The notes: generated by a model not told the origin, from the letters alone. DNA of 64,000 nt from Pseudonocardia sp. SCN 73-27 (GCA_001725415.1 MEGH01000038.1:73715-137714), one strand, 5' to 3'. Shown: positions 31,028 through 40,555, counted from the first letter of the stretch. Made by a program: numbers and translations.

Positions 31028-32392
31028 ATGAGCGACACCGCCGGAACACCCGCGGCGGCCGACGCCGCCGAGACCCGTGTGCGCGGTCCGCTGCGCCGCG
31101 TCCTGGTCTCGAGCTTCGTCGGCTCGGCGATCGAGTGGTATGACTTCATCCTCTACGGAACCGTTGCGGCGCTTGTGTTCCCGGCGCTGTTCTTCCCGAA
31201 CTCCAGCGACACCGCGGCCACGCTGCAGTCGCTGTCGACGTTCGCGGTCGGCTTCATCGCCCGGCCCATCGGCGGCATCGTCGCCGGGTGGATGGGCGAC
31301 CGGATCGGCCGCAAGAAGGCCCTGGTCATGACGTTGCTGACCGGTGGCATCGCGACGTTCCTCATCGGTTTCGTCCCCACCTACGAGACGATCGGGGCCG
31401 CGGCGCCGCTGCTGCTGGTCGTGCTGCGGCTGCTGCAGGGCTTCGGCGTCGGCGGCGAGTGGGGCTCGGCCGTCCTGATGGCCACCGAGCACTCGCCGGT
31501 CGACCGTCGCGGCCGCTCCGGCGGCTGGGCCCAGCTCGGCGTCCCCGCGGGCCTCACGCTGTCGACGCTGGTCCTGCTCGTGACCCGGGCGTCGATGTCG
31601 GACCAGGCGTTCTCCGACTGGGGCTGGCGCGTCCCGTTCTGGATCTCGGCGCCGCTGATCGTCGTCGGCCTGTTCATCCGGCTCAAGGTGGGCGAGACGC
31701 CCACGTTCACCGAGATGGCCCGCACCGGGCAGCGCGTGCGCAACCCGCTGTGGCAGGTCATCCGCCGCCAGCCCGGCCCGATCCTGCTGACGACGGGCCT
31801 GCGCGTCTCCGACAACATCGGCTTCTTCATCCCCTGCACGTTCGCGATCGCGTACGCGAAGAAGCCGCTGGGCTACTCGAACCTGTCGATGGAGATCGCC
31901 CTGCTGGTGACGGGCATCGGCGGGCTGATCACGGTGCCGCTGTTCGCGCGCTGGTCCGACACGGTGGGGCGAAGGTCGCTCTACCTGTACGGGTCGTTGT
32001 TCTGCGCGGTGTGGGCATTCCCGTTCTTCTGGCTGCTCGACTCGAAGGTCCCGGTCCTGGCGATCATCGCGATCTTCGTGTTCTTCAATGTCGGCCACAG
32101 CATGCTCTACGGCCCGCAGGCCGCCTGGTTCATGGAGCTGTTCGACCCCGACGTCCGCGCCAGCGGGGTCAACCTCGGCTCCCAGCTGTCGGGCGTCATC
32201 GCCGGCGGCCTCACCCCGCTCATCGCGACGGCACTGGTCGCCGCGTCCGGCGGCTCGTCGACGCTCGTCGCCGTCTACACCGCCGTCACCTGCCTGATCA
32301 GCGTCGCGTGCGCCTACTGGACGCGCGAGACGCTGCCCTCCCGCGCGGCCGGCACCGTCCGCGCGACCGACCGAGGAGCACGTGTTGTCTAA
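31028..32392 (+). CDS. MHS-family MFS transporter (metabolite:H+ symporter)
   Basis: A 454-residue 12-helix transporter with MHS hallmarks: VSSFVGSAIEWYDFILYGTVAAL at helix 1, GGIVAGWMGDRIGRKKAL in loop 2-3, RLLQGFGVGGEWGSAVLM and GRRGRSGGWAQLGVP-like loop sequence. Relatives carry shikimate, proline/betaine, citrate or alpha-ketoglutarate. It overlaps the lyase gene by 11 bases, so its substrate is probably an organic acid degraded by the next two enzymes. Confidence 0.93.
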   Translation: MSDTAGTPAAADAAETRVRGPLRRVLVSSFVGSAIEWYDFILYGTVAALVFPALFFPNSSDTAATLQSLSTFAVGFIARPIGGIVAGWMGDRIGRKKALVMTLLTGGIATFLIGFVPTYETIGAAAPLLLVVLRLLQGFGVGGEWGSAVLMATEHSPVDRRGRSGGWAQLGVPAGLTLSTLVLLVTRASMSDQAFSDWGWRVPFWISAPLIVVGLFIRLKVGETPTFTEMARTGQRVRNPLWQVIRRQPGPILLTTGLRVSDNIGFFIPCTFAIAYAKKPLGYSNLSMEIALLVTGIGGLITVPLFARWSDTVGRRSLYLYGSLFCAVWAFPFFWLLDSKVPVLAIIAIFVFFNVGHSMLYGPQAAWFMELFDPDVRASGVNLGSQLSGVIAGGLTPLIATALVAASGGSSTLVAVYTAVTCLISVACAYWTRETLPSRAAGTVRATDRGARVV

Positions 32393-33230
32393 GTGGTTGT
32401 CCGACCGTCTCGCCCGTCCCGAGCTGCTGATCGCACCCGGTGCCTACGACGCCTTCACCGCGAAGCTGGTGTCGTGCAGTGGCTCCGAGGTCGTCTACTG
32501 CGGCGGCTTCGCGACGACGGCGTCCGGCTACGGGCTGCCCGACGTCGGGCTTCTCGGCATGGCGGAGACGACGGGGATGTACCGGCGGATCGCCGCGGTC
32601 GTCGAGACGCCGCTGATCGTCGACGGGGACACCGGGTACGGCGGACCGCTCAACGCCGCGCGCACCGTCCAGGAGCTGGGGCGCATCGGCGTCGCCGGCG
32701 TGCACATCGAGGACCAGCAGGACCCGAAGCGCTGCGGGCACGTCGACGGCAAGCGGGTGCTCTCGCCCGACGACGCCGCCGCCCGGGTGCGTGCCGCCGC
32801 TGACGCCTCGGCCGGTGGTGGCCCCGCGATCATCGCCCGCACCGACGCGCTGGCCCCGGAGGGGATGGCGTCCGTCGTCGACAGGCTGGGCCGCTACGCG
32901 GAGGCCGGTGCCGACGCGATCTTCGTCGACGCCGTCCGGAACCTCGACGAGTTGCGGGAGGTCCGGGCCGCGACGACGCTGCCGCTCGTGTTCAACGCCG
33001 CGCGCACCGGCGTCGGCCCGACCCTGACGGCGGCGGAGCTGTCGGAGGTCGGCGTCGACATGGTGCTGTACCCGATCGAGCTGATGATGGCCGCGATGGA
33101 CGCGAGCCGCCGCATGCTCGGCGAGCTGCTCGCCGGCAACGCCCCCGACGTCCCGGTGAGCTTCGCCGACCTCAACGACCTGCTCGAGCTGCCCGAGTAC
33201 GTCGCCCGCGACCGGAAGTACCGCGGATGA
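32382..33230 (+). CDS. Isocitrate lyase/PEP mutase superfamily C-C lyase
   Basis: A 282-residue TIM-barrel lyase of the 2-methylisocitrate/dimethylmalate lyase and oxaloacetate hydrolase group. Mg-binding DGDTGYGG, the ExQxxPKRCGH signature (EDQQDPKRCGHVDGKRVL) and IIARTDALA are present. The KRCGH Cys is the catalytic residue of lyases; PEP mutases lack it. It starts at GTG 32382 inside the transporter gene and overlaps the next gene by 4 bases. The substrate is not fixed by sequence. Confidence 0.9.
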   Translation: MLSKWLSDRLARPELLIAPGAYDAFTAKLVSCSGSEVVYCGGFATTASGYGLPDVGLLGMAETTGMYRRIAAVVETPLIVDGDTGYGGPLNAARTVQELGRIGVAGVHIEDQQDPKRCGHVDGKRVLSPDDAAARVRAAADASAGGGPAIIARTDALAPEGMASVVDRLGRYAEAGADAIFVDAVRNLDELREVRAATTLPLVFNAARTGVGPTLTAAELSEVGVDMVLYPIELMMAAMDASRRMLGELLAGNAPDVPVSFADLNDLLELPEYVARDRKYRG

Positions 33231-33979
33231 CCCCGGTCTCTCTTTCGGCGACCGGTGGAGTCGCGACGCTGCTCGTCGACCGCAGGCCCTCGGAGACCTG
33301 GGACCTGGCGACGATCTCGGCGCTCGCCTCCGGCCTCGGGGACGCGGAACGGCAGGGCGCGCGCGTCGCCGTCCTCGCCGCGGCCGGCGACGTCTTCTGC
33401 GCCGGCGGCGAGATCGGCGGCCCCGCGGCAGGTGTGTCGGTCGCCGAGCACCGGGCGCGCTACGCCGACGCCTTCGTGGAGCTCGACCGGGCGCTGCGCA
33501 CGTCGGCGGTGCCGGTCGTCGCGAAGGTGCGAGGACCGGCCAACGCGGGCGGGTTGGGCGTCGTCGCCATGTGCGACGTCGTCGTGGCCGGGTCCACCGC
33601 GAGCTTCGCGACGCCCGAGGTCCGCGGCGGCATGTTCCCGCTGATCGCGATGGGCATGCTGCACCCGCACCTGAGCCCGCGGCGGGCGTTCTCCCTCTTC
33701 TACGGTGGGGAGCCGCTCGGCCCCGCGGAGGCCGTCGCCGCCGGGCTCGCCACGGAGGCAGTCGACGACGCCGACCTCGACGACGCCGTCGCCCGCTGGT
33801 GCGACCGGCTGCTCGCGGCCGACCCGCGGGCCGTCGCGATCGGCCGCCGCGCCTACTGGGCGATGGCCGACGCCGCGCCCGGCGACCGCGCCGCGATCGG
33901 CGGCAAGGCATTGCGCGAGCTGATCTCCACCTCCGACGCGACTCCGGACCAGAGCTACATGCAGCGCGCGCTGGAGTGA
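33227..33979 (+). CDS. Enoyl-CoA hydratase/isomerase family protein
   Basis: A 250-residue crotonase-fold protein. The oxyanion-hole segments VFCAGGEIGG and RGPANAGGLGVVAMCDVVVA and the trimer-type segment PEVRGGMFPLIAMGML are visible. The Glu pair of classic hydratases is not clearly complete, so isomerase or hydrolase activity is possible. The ATG overlaps the lyase stop. It is the third and last gene of the MHS transporter operon. Confidence 0.88.
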   Translation: MTPVSLSATGGVATLLVDRRPSETWDLATISALASGLGDAERQGARVAVLAAAGDVFCAGGEIGGPAAGVSVAEHRARYADAFVELDRALRTSAVPVVAKVRGPANAGGLGVVAMCDVVVAGSTASFATPEVRGGMFPLIAMGMLHPHLSPRRAFSLFYGGEPLGPAEAVAAGLATEAVDDADLDDAVARWCDRLLAADPRAVAIGRRAYWAMADAAPGDRAAIGGKALRELISTSDATPDQSYMQRALE

Positions 33980-34014
33980 CCCTGTGCGCGGAAGGCGTGC
34001 CCATGACCGACCTC

Positions 34015-34054
34015 GTGAGTGGCGTTATCGGCCATAGCCGGTAACGCCACTCAC
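34015..34054. repeat. 40-bp palindromic repeat, family A copy 7
   Basis: The arm is GTGAGTGGCGTTATCGGCCA, with a core of CGGC/GCCG instead of TCGC/GCGA and near-complete pairing. It lies between the enoyl-CoA hydratase and IclR genes, 21 bases before the IclR start, so here it sits in an upstream region. Confidence 0.9.
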
Positions 34055-34075
34055 GGGGCGGCAGAATGGCCGGTG

Positions 34076-34873
34076 ATGACCCAGACCTCCCGACCCGGGG
34101 CCGCGCGCTCCGGGGAGTCGCTCGGCACCGTCGCCCGGGCGATCGAGATCATCCGGACGGTCGCCGACAGCCCGCGCCCGCTCTCCCTCACCGAGCTGTC
34201 GACGACGCTCGGCCTGCCCACCAGCACCGTCCACCGGCTGACGCGGCTGCTCGAACCGCAGGGCATGGTCCGCTACGACGCCGAGACCCGGCTCTACCAC
34301 CCGGGCGAGGAGCTGCTGCGGCTCGGATTCCTGCTGTCGTCGCGGTGGAGCGTCGAGGAGCTGGCGCGCCCCACGTTGCAGCGGGTCGTCGCGGCCTGCG
34401 ACGAGACCTGCCAGCTCTCGCGCTACCTGCCCGAACAGCGCTCGATGATGTTCGTCGAGCAGGTGCGGTGCAGTCATCCGCTGGCGTTCACGCTGCCGCT
34501 GTTCCAGCCGCAGCCGCTGCTGTGGGGCTCGTCGGGGCGGGTGATCATGGCGCACCTGCCGCCGGCCGAGGTGGAGGCGGTGCTCGCGGCGGCGGAGGCG
34601 TCGCCGGTGGCGGGGTTCGCGCCGCCGTCGGCGGAGAAGCTGAACGAGGACCTCGACCGCATCCGTGAGCGCGGCTGGGACCGCACCGACGGGGAGAAGC
34701 TCGCGCACGCCGTCGGGTTCGCGGCGCCGGTGTTCGACGCGCACGGCATCCACGGGTCGGTGGCGACCCCGGTCCCGACGGCGCGCTACTCGCCGGAGGA
34801 TCACGACCGGTTCGTCGAGCTGATCGTGACCGCGGGCCAGGAGCTGTCGCGGCTGCTGGGCCATCAGGGATGA
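34076..34873 (+). CDS. IclR-family transcriptional regulator
   Basis: A 265-residue regulator. The N-terminal winged helix is seen in VARAIEIIRTVADSPRPLSLTELSTTLGLPTSTVHRLTRLLEPQG-type sequence (near residues 15-60), and the C-terminal effector domain in LWGSSGRVIMAHLP and PVFDAHGIHGSVATPVP. It probably controls the transporter/lyase/hydratase operon just upstream. The ATG at 34076 (or GTG at 34073) is used because longer readings pass through the palindrome. Its stop overlaps the mftF start, an unexpected coupling. Confidence 0.92.
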   Translation: MTQTSRPGAARSGESLGTVARAIEIIRTVADSPRPLSLTELSTTLGLPTSTVHRLTRLLEPQGMVRYDAETRLYHPGEELLRLGFLLSSRWSVEELARPTLQRVVAACDETCQLSRYLPEQRSMMFVEQVRCSHPLAFTLPLFQPQPLLWGSSGRVIMAHLPPAEVEAVLAAAEASPVAGFAPPSAEKLNEDLDRIRERGWDRTDGEKLAHAVGFAAPVFDAHGIHGSVATPVPTARYSPEDHDRFVELIVTAGQELSRLLGHQG

Positions 34874-36306
34874 CGGGCCCGGCCGACACCCGGCTCCCCG
34901 ACGGGTTCCGGGTCGTCCTCGACCGGCGGACCCGGATTCTCGACGGCGGTGCCGCGCTGCTGGGCGGGGCGCCGCCGCGACTGGTGCATCTCACCGCCAA
35001 GGCCCGTTCCCTGATGAGGGACAACGGGATCGTCGTTGCCGACCCGGCCTCGCGCGCGCTCGCGCGGCGGTTGCTCGACGGGGGACTGGCCCAGCCCGCC
35101 CCTCCCGCCGCGGCCCTGGAGCGCCCGGCTGCGAAGGACGTCACCGTCGTCGTCCCGGTGAAGGACCGCACGGCCGGGCTGGTCCGGCTGCTCGCAGCGC
35201 TGCCCGCCGACCTGGGCGGGATCGTCGTCGTCGACGACGGATCGGCCGTCCCGGTCGCCGTCACCCACGACCGCCCGGTCACGGTGCTGCGCCACGAGCG
35301 CGCGAAGGGCCCGGCCGCCGCCCGCAACGCCGGGCTCGCCGCCGCCACGACCGACCTGGTCGCCTTCCTGGACTCCGACGTCGTCCCGCGTCCCGGCTGG
35401 CTCGAGCCGCTGCTCGACCGCTTCGCCGACCCCGCCGTCGGGCTCGCGGCCCCGCGGATCGTCGCGCTCGAGGCCGGTACGACGTGGGTGAGCCGCTACG
35501 AGGCCGTCCGGTCGTCGTTGGACCTCGGGCTCGACGCGGCGCCCGTCGTCCCGCGCTCGCGGGTCGCCTACGTGCCCAGTGCCGCGCTACTGGTGCGCCG
35601 CGACGCCGTCGGCACCGGGTTCGACGAGGCGCTGCACGTCGCCGAGGACGTCGACCTCGTGCTGCGGCTGCACGCCCAGGGCTGGCGGCTGCGCTACGAG
35701 CCGGCGTCCCACGTCGCGCACGACCATCGCGTCGACGTCCGGCAGTGGTTGGGCCGCAAGGCCTTCTACGGGACCGGTGCGGCCCCGCTGGCCCTGCGGC
35801 ACCAGGGTGCGGTGCCGCCGATGGTGCTCTCGCCGTGGTCGGCGGCGGTGTGCGCGCTGCTGCTGGTGCAGCGCCGCGGCGCGACGGCGCTCGCCGCGGC
35901 GGTCACGGTCGGCGGGGCCGAACGCCTGTCGCGCAAGCTCGGGAAGCTCGACCGGCCCCGGCTCGCCGCTGCCCGGCTGACGGGGGCGGGGCTGCTCGGC
36001 GCGGTCGCGCAGACCGGGTCGGCGCTCACCCGGCACTTCTGGCCGCTCGCCGTGCTCGCGTGCCTCGTCTCGCGGCGGGCCCGTCGTGCGGTCGCGGTTG
36101 CCGCGGTGGCCGAGGGCGTCGTCGACTGGTGGACCCACCGCGCCCACGACGCAGGCGGCCCCGGACCGCTCTCCCACATCGCGGCGCACCGGCTCGACGA
36201 CCTCGGCTACGGAGCCGGGCTGTGGTGGGGTGCGTGGCGGCACCGCACGACGGCGCCGCTTCGCCCGACCGGGCCGGGTGGGTCGCGGCCACACCGACAG
36301 GGCTAG
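34870..36306 (+). CDS. mftF: Mycofactocin glycosyltransferase MftF
   Basis: A 478-residue GT2-type enzyme that adds glucose units to mycofactocin. The N-terminal region (LPDGFRVVLDRRTRILDGGAALLGG area) is typical for MftF. It is followed by the GT-A core with VVVPVKDRTAGLVRLL, IVVVDDGSA and the DxD metal motif FLDSDVVPRPGW, then a C-terminal region with hydrophobic helices. It lies 7.5 kb beyond mftE, separated by folate, phosphodiesterase and organic-acid genes, and overlaps the IclR gene by 4 bases. Confidence 0.92.
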   Translation: MTGPADTRLPDGFRVVLDRRTRILDGGAALLGGAPPRLVHLTAKARSLMRDNGIVVADPASRALARRLLDGGLAQPAPPAAALERPAAKDVTVVVPVKDRTAGLVRLLAALPADLGGIVVVDDGSAVPVAVTHDRPVTVLRHERAKGPAAARNAGLAAATTDLVAFLDSDVVPRPGWLEPLLDRFADPAVGLAAPRIVALEAGTTWVSRYEAVRSSLDLGLDAAPVVPRSRVAYVPSAALLVRRDAVGTGFDEALHVAEDVDLVLRLHAQGWRLRYEPASHVAHDHRVDVRQWLGRKAFYGTGAAPLALRHQGAVPPMVLSPWSAAVCALLLVQRRGATALAAAVTVGGAERLSRKLGKLDRPRLAAARLTGAGLLGAVAQTGSALTRHFWPLAVLACLVSRRARRAVAVAAVAEGVVDWWTHRAHDAGGPGPLSHIAAHRLDDLGYGAGLWWGAWRHRTTAPLRPTGPGGSRPHRQG

Positions 36307-36587
36307 TCCGAACGGATGAAGCGGCCGGCGAGACTGCACCGCATGTGCGTTTCAGGGGGGCCAACCGCTCCGCGGTTGCGGGACCGATGACCCGATCGGG
36401 CACGCACACGCCCCGTGACCTGCGTCGACGCCCGCCGAGCGTGTTGCACGGGTCGATCATCGGGAGTGTGATGTGTCGACCGCCACACGCGTGCGCGGTG
36501 CCCCGCGCGGTCCGCCGCGGCGGGGCGACACCACCCCCGGTAGTCCTCGCGACACGCCACCGACGTCGCGGTTGAGGAGTGAGACTC
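36307..36587. other. Gap between mftF and the CO dehydrogenase operon
   Basis: No convincing gene. A short hairpin (CAACCGC/GCGGTTG, 36362-36378) lies about 55 bases after mftF. The rest is GC-rich leader and promoter space for coxS, with GAGGAG ahead of the coxS ATG. No clear -10/-35 pair was identified. Confidence 0.6.
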
Positions 36588-37103
36588 ATGGCACAGGTCC
36601 GGGTCACGGTCGACGGCGTGAACTACGCCGACGACGTCGAGCCCCGAATGTTGTTGGTTCAGTACCTGAGGGAGCGTCTGGGCAAGACCGGGACAGTCGT
36701 CGGCTGCGACACGAGCAACTGCGGTGCCTGCACCGTCCACCTGAACGGGCAGAGCGTGAAGTCCTGCTCCGTCCTGGCGGTCCAGGCCGACGGCGCCGAG
36801 GTGCTGACCATCGAGGGGCTCGCCCGCGACGGTGAGCTGCACCCCGTTCAGAAAGCGTTCAACGAGTGCCACGGACTGCAGTGCGGCTACTGCACCCCCG
36901 GCATGATCATGGCGGCCGTCGACCTGCTCGGGGACAACCCCGACCCCGACGAGACCGAGGTGCGTGAAGGCATCGAGGGCAACCTCTGCCGCTGCACCGG
37001 CTACCAGAACATCGTCCGCTCGGTGCAGCGCGCCGCGCAGATGATGAAGCCCGGCGCGTCGGTCCCGACCGAGTCGCCGGCCCCCGTCGCGGGAGGCAAC
37101 TGA
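36588..37103 (+). CDS. coxS: CO dehydrogenase-type [2Fe-2S] small subunit
   Basis: A 171-residue electron-transfer subunit of a molybdenum hydroxylase. The first cluster motif is [15 protein letters not shown] with a fourth Cys in VKSC. The second cluster is built by CGYCTPGM and CRCTGYQNI. It passes electrons from the Mo site to FAD in the medium subunit. The first gene of an S-L-M operon; coxL follows after 2 bases. GAGGAG precedes the ATG. Confidence 0.95.
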   Translation: MAQVRVTVDGVNYADDVEPRMLLVQYLRERLGKTGTVVGCDTSNCGACTVHLNGQSVKSCSVLAVQADGAEVLTIEGLARDGELHPVQKAFNECHGLQCGYCTPGMIMAAVDLLGDNPDPDETEVREGIEGNLCRCTGYQNIVRSVQRAAQMMKPGASVPTESPAPVAGGN

Positions 37104-37105
37104 GC

Positions 37106-39583
37106 ATGACCACGACCGCCGAACCCACCACCGAGCTCGGCAAGGCGCGCACCCGCAAGGAGGACGCGCGCCTCATCACCGGGCGCACCCGCTACACCGA
37201 CGCGATCACCCCGCACGGCACGCTGCACATGTTCGTCGTGCGGTCCCCGATCGCCCACGCGACGATCACGAGCGTCGACAAGTCCGCCGCCGAGGCCGCC
37301 CCCGGTGTCCTCGGCGTCTTCACGGCCGCCGACCTGGGCGTCGAGGCCGTCGGCCTGCCCTGTGCCTGGCCGATCACGCCCGACATGAAGTCGCCGCAGC
37401 GTCCGTTGCTCGCCACCGGAACCGTGCACTTCGCCGGTGAGGGCGTCGCCGTGGTCGTCGCCCGCACGCCCGCCGAGGCGCGCGACGCCGCCGACCTCGT
37501 CGAGATCGACTACGACCCGCTCGAGCCGGTCCTCGACATGGAGGCCGCCCTCGCCGACGGCGCCACCCTCGTCCACCCCGACCTGGGCACCAACGAGAAC
37601 GCCACCTGGGTGTTCGACTCGGGTGCCGCCGGCACCGGCGGCAGCGTCGACGAGGCGATCGCGGCCGCCGAGGCCGACCCCGACTCGATCGTGCTCAAGC
37701 GCCGCTTCCGCCAGCAGCGGCTCATCCCTGCCTTCATGGAGCCGCGGTCCTGCGTCGTCGACCCGACCGGTGAGCAGATCACCGTCTGGGCCGCCACCCA
37801 GGTCCCGCACATCCTGCGCACCATGACGACGGTGACCCTCGGCGTCCCCGAGGCCAAGCTGCGCGTCATCGCCCCCGACGTGGGCGGCGGCTTCGGCGGC
37901 AAGATCGGCGTCCTGCCCGAGGAGATGCTCTGCGTCGCCCTGGCGCAGCGGCTCAACAAGCCGGTCAAGTGGACCGAGACCCGGTCGGAGTCCCTGCTCG
38001 CCGCCCACCACGGCCGCGACCAGATCCAGGACATCACGATCACGGCGAAGAAGGACGGCACGGTCACCGGCCTCGACGTCCACCTCCTCGCCGACATGGG
38101 CGCCTACCTCGGCCTCGTCGGTCCCGGCGTGCCGATCCTGGGCGCGTTCATGTTCAACGCCATCTACAAGTTCCCGGCGCTGAAGTTCACGTGCACCAAC
38201 GTCTTCACCACGAAGACGCTGACCGACGCCTACCGCGGCGCCGGCCGTCCGGAGGCCACGTTCGCGATCGAGCGGATCATGGACGAGCTCGCCGTCGAGC
38301 TCGGCCGCGACCCGATGGACCTGCGCAAGCAGAACTGGATCGCCCACGAGGAGTTCCCGTTCACCACCGTCGTCGGCCTGACCTACGACACGGGGAACTA
38401 CGAGCAGGCCACCGAACAGGCCATGGCGACGTTCGACTACGCCGGCCTGCGCCGCGAGCAGGAGGAGCGCCGCGCCCGCGGTGACAAGGTCCAGCTCGGC
38501 ATCGGCATCTCGACCTTCACCGAGATGTGCGGTCTCGCCCCGTCCCGTGTCCTCGGCTCGCTCGCATACGGCGCCGGTGGCTGGGAGGCAGCCAGCATCC
38601 GCATGCTCGCCACCGGCAAGGTCGAGGTCGTCACCGGCTCGTCGGCACACGGCCAGGGCCACGAGACGGCGTTCAGCCAGATCGTCGCCGACCAGCTCGG
38701 TGTGCCGTTCGAGGACGTCGAGATCCTCCACGGCGACACCCAGATCTCGCCGAAGGGCCTCGACACCTACGGGTCGCGGTCGCTCGCCGTCGGCGGCATC
38801 GCGATCGTCAAGGCGGCCGACAAGGTCATCGCCAAGGCGAAGAAGCTGGCCGCACACCTGCTCGAGGCGTCCGAGGACGACATCGAGTTCAACGCCGGCC
38901 AGTTCACCGTCCGCGGCACCGACAAGGGCAAGGCCATCCAGGAGCTGGCGTTCGCCGCGTTCATGGCGCACGACTACCCCGAGGACATGGAGCCCAGCCT
39001 CGACGCCGAGGCCGTGTACGACCCGGAGAACTTCTCCTTCCCGCACGGCACGCACCTCGCCGCGATGGAGGTCGACACCGAGACCGGCAAGGTCGCGCTG
39101 CGCCGTTACGTCTGCGTCGACGACATCGGCAATGTCGTCAACCCGCTCATCGCCGAGGGCCAGGTCCACGGCGGCCTCGCCCAGGGCATCGCGCAGGCGC
39201 TCTTCGAGGAGGCCAACTACGACGACCAGGGCACCCTGGTCAACGGCACCTTCGTCGACTACACGCTGCCGTCGGCGGCCGACCTGCCCAGCTTCGAGTC
39301 GTCGACGGTCTCCACGCCGTCCACCTCGAACCCGCTGGGCGTCAAGGGCGTCGGCGAGGCGGGCACCATCGCCTCCACCCCGGCCATCGTCAACGGTGTC
39401 ATCGACGCACTCCGGCACCTCGGCGTCACCGAGGTCGAGATGCCGACGACGTCGCAGCGCGTGTGGCGGGCCATCCAGGAGGCGCAGGGCCGCAGCACGC
39501 AGGAGACTCCCGTCGACACCCACTCGCCGGGTGCGGGCCTCGGCTCGATCGACCCGAACAACCCCCAGGGAGAGGTCCAGTGA
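37106..39583 (+). CDS. coxL: Form II CO dehydrogenase-like molybdenum-binding large subunit
   Basis: An 825-residue xanthine oxidase-family catalytic subunit binding molybdopterin cytosine dinucleotide. Key segments are APDVGGGFGGKIG, AYRGAGRPE (residues 375-381 and following), GQGHETAFSQI and GVKGVGEAG near the C-terminus. Form I CO dehydrogenases carry AYxCSFR; AYRGAGR marks form II, whose true substrate (CO or another carbonyl or N-heterocycle) is often uncertain. The S-L-M order also fits form II. The 4-base overlap with coxM supports one operon. Confidence 0.94.
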   Translation: MTTTAEPTTELGKARTRKEDARLITGRTRYTDAITPHGTLHMFVVRSPIAHATITSVDKSAAEAAPGVLGVFTAADLGVEAVGLPCAWPITPDMKSPQRPLLATGTVHFAGEGVAVVVARTPAEARDAADLVEIDYDPLEPVLDMEAALADGATLVHPDLGTNENATWVFDSGAAGTGGSVDEAIAAAEADPDSIVLKRRFRQQRLIPAFMEPRSCVVDPTGEQITVWAATQVPHILRTMTTVTLGVPEAKLRVIAPDVGGGFGGKIGVLPEEMLCVALAQRLNKPVKWTETRSESLLAAHHGRDQIQDITITAKKDGTVTGLDVHLLADMGAYLGLVGPGVPILGAFMFNAIYKFPALKFTCTNVFTTKTLTDAYRGAGRPEATFAIERIMDELAVELGRDPMDLRKQNWIAHEEFPFTTVVGLTYDTGNYEQATEQAMATFDYAGLRREQEERRARGDKVQLGIGISTFTEMCGLAPSRVLGSLAYGAGGWEAASIRMLATGKVEVVTGSSAHGQGHETAFSQIVADQLGVPFEDVEILHGDTQISPKGLDTYGSRSLAVGGIAIVKAADKVIAKAKKLAAHLLEASEDDIEFNAGQFTVRGTDKGKAIQELAFAAFMAHDYPEDMEPSLDAEAVYDPENFSFPHGTHLAAMEVDTETGKVALRRYVCVDDIGNVVNPLIAEGQVHGGLAQGIAQALFEEANYDDQGTLVNGTFVDYTLPSAADLPSFESSTVSTPSTSNPLGVKGVGEAGTIASTPAIVNGVIDALRHLGVTEVEMPTTSQRVWRAIQEAQGRSTQETPVDTHSPGAGLGSIDPNNPQGEVQ

Positions 39584-40431
39584 TCCCCGCCAAGTTCGAC
39601 TACGTACGGCCCTCGTCGGTGGACGAGGCCGTGGCGGCCCTGCGGGACGCCGGTGAGGACGCCAAGATTCTCGCCGGCGGGCAGAGTCTGCTGCCGGTGC
39701 TGCGGCTGCGGCTCGCCGCACCGTCGGTGATCATCGACCTGGGCGGCATCGCCGACCTGCGCCGGATCGCCGAGGACGGCGACCGCATCGCGATCGGCGC
39801 CATGGCCCCCCACCACGACGTCATGCGTGACGACCTGGTGAAGCAGCACGTCTCGCTGCTCTCGCAGGCCACCGCCACGGTCGCCGACCCGCAGGTCCGT
39901 CACCGCGGCACCCTCGGCGGCGCGCTGGCGCACGCCGACCCGGCCGGCGATCTCGGTGCCGTCGCGCTCGCGCTCGACGCCGAGTTCGTCATCGCGGGCG
40001 CCTCCGGCACCCGCACCGTGCCGGCGAGCGAGTTCTTCGTCGACTACTTCACGACCGCCATCGGCGAGGGTGAGATCCTCACCCAGGTGCGGTTCCCGAA
40101 GTACACCGGCTGGGCCACGCACTACGAGAAGTTCAACCGGACCGCACAGGCCTGGTCGATGTGTGCGGTCGCCGTGGCCCTGCGCATCGACGGCGGCTCG
40201 ATCGCCGAGGCCCGCGTCGGGCTGACCAACATGGGCACCACCCCGATCCGCGCGAGCGGTGTCGAGGCGGCCCTCGTCGGACAGCAGGCGAACGAGGACT
40301 CGGCACGTGCCGCGGCCGAGCACGCGACGGAGGGCACTGCCGCACCGAGTGACGCCGACGCCGCATCCGACTACCGTGAGCACCTGGCAAGGGTGCTGAC
40401 CGGCCGGGCGGTGCTCGCGGCAGCGGGCTGA
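39580..40431 (+). CDS. coxM: CO dehydrogenase-type FAD-binding medium subunit
   Basis: A 283-residue FAD subunit. The FAD-binding motifs AGGQSLLPVLRLRL and TVADPQVRHRGTLGGALAHADPAGD (the TxGG-type loop) are present, and the C-terminal CO_deh_flav_C part contains FNRTAQAWSMCAVAV. The GTG start at 39580 overlaps the coxL stop. A long hairpin follows 14 bases after the stop. Confidence 0.94.
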   Translation: MIPAKFDYVRPSSVDEAVAALRDAGEDAKILAGGQSLLPVLRLRLAAPSVIIDLGGIADLRRIAEDGDRIAIGAMAPHHDVMRDDLVKQHVSLLSQATATVADPQVRHRGTLGGALAHADPAGDLGAVALALDAEFVIAGASGTRTVPASEFFVDYFTTAIGEGEILTQVRFPKYTGWATHYEKFNRTAQAWSMCAVAVALRIDGGSIAEARVGLTNMGTTPIRASGVEAALVGQQANEDSARAAAEHATEGTAAPSDADAASDYREHLARVLTGRAVLAAAG

Positions 40432-40444
40432 GCAACAGCGTCAT

Positions 40445-40481
40445 CTGTGGACGCCCGCCCGACCCGGGTGGGCGTCCACAG
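40445..40481 (+). terminator. Hairpin between coxM and coxG
   Basis: CTGTGGACGCCC and GGGCGTCCACAG form a perfect 12-bp stem around a 13-base loop. Downstream sequence is GTGTTGTGCGGGGGTTTTTC, so a short T-run follows at a distance. It may be a leaky terminator, since coxG starts 75 bases on. Confidence 0.65.
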
Positions 40482-40555
40482 TGTTGTGCGGGGGTTTTTC
40501 GGCCCCTCCCGCCCGGTCGGCGGGAGTGTGGCCCCGAAGAGGAGGCAGTTCACCG

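Noticed and set aside
37001-39721. A 906-codon minus-strand frame opposite coxL
   Set aside because: Low-complexity shadow rich in Asp, Arg, Gly; coxL on the plus strand has full family motifs.
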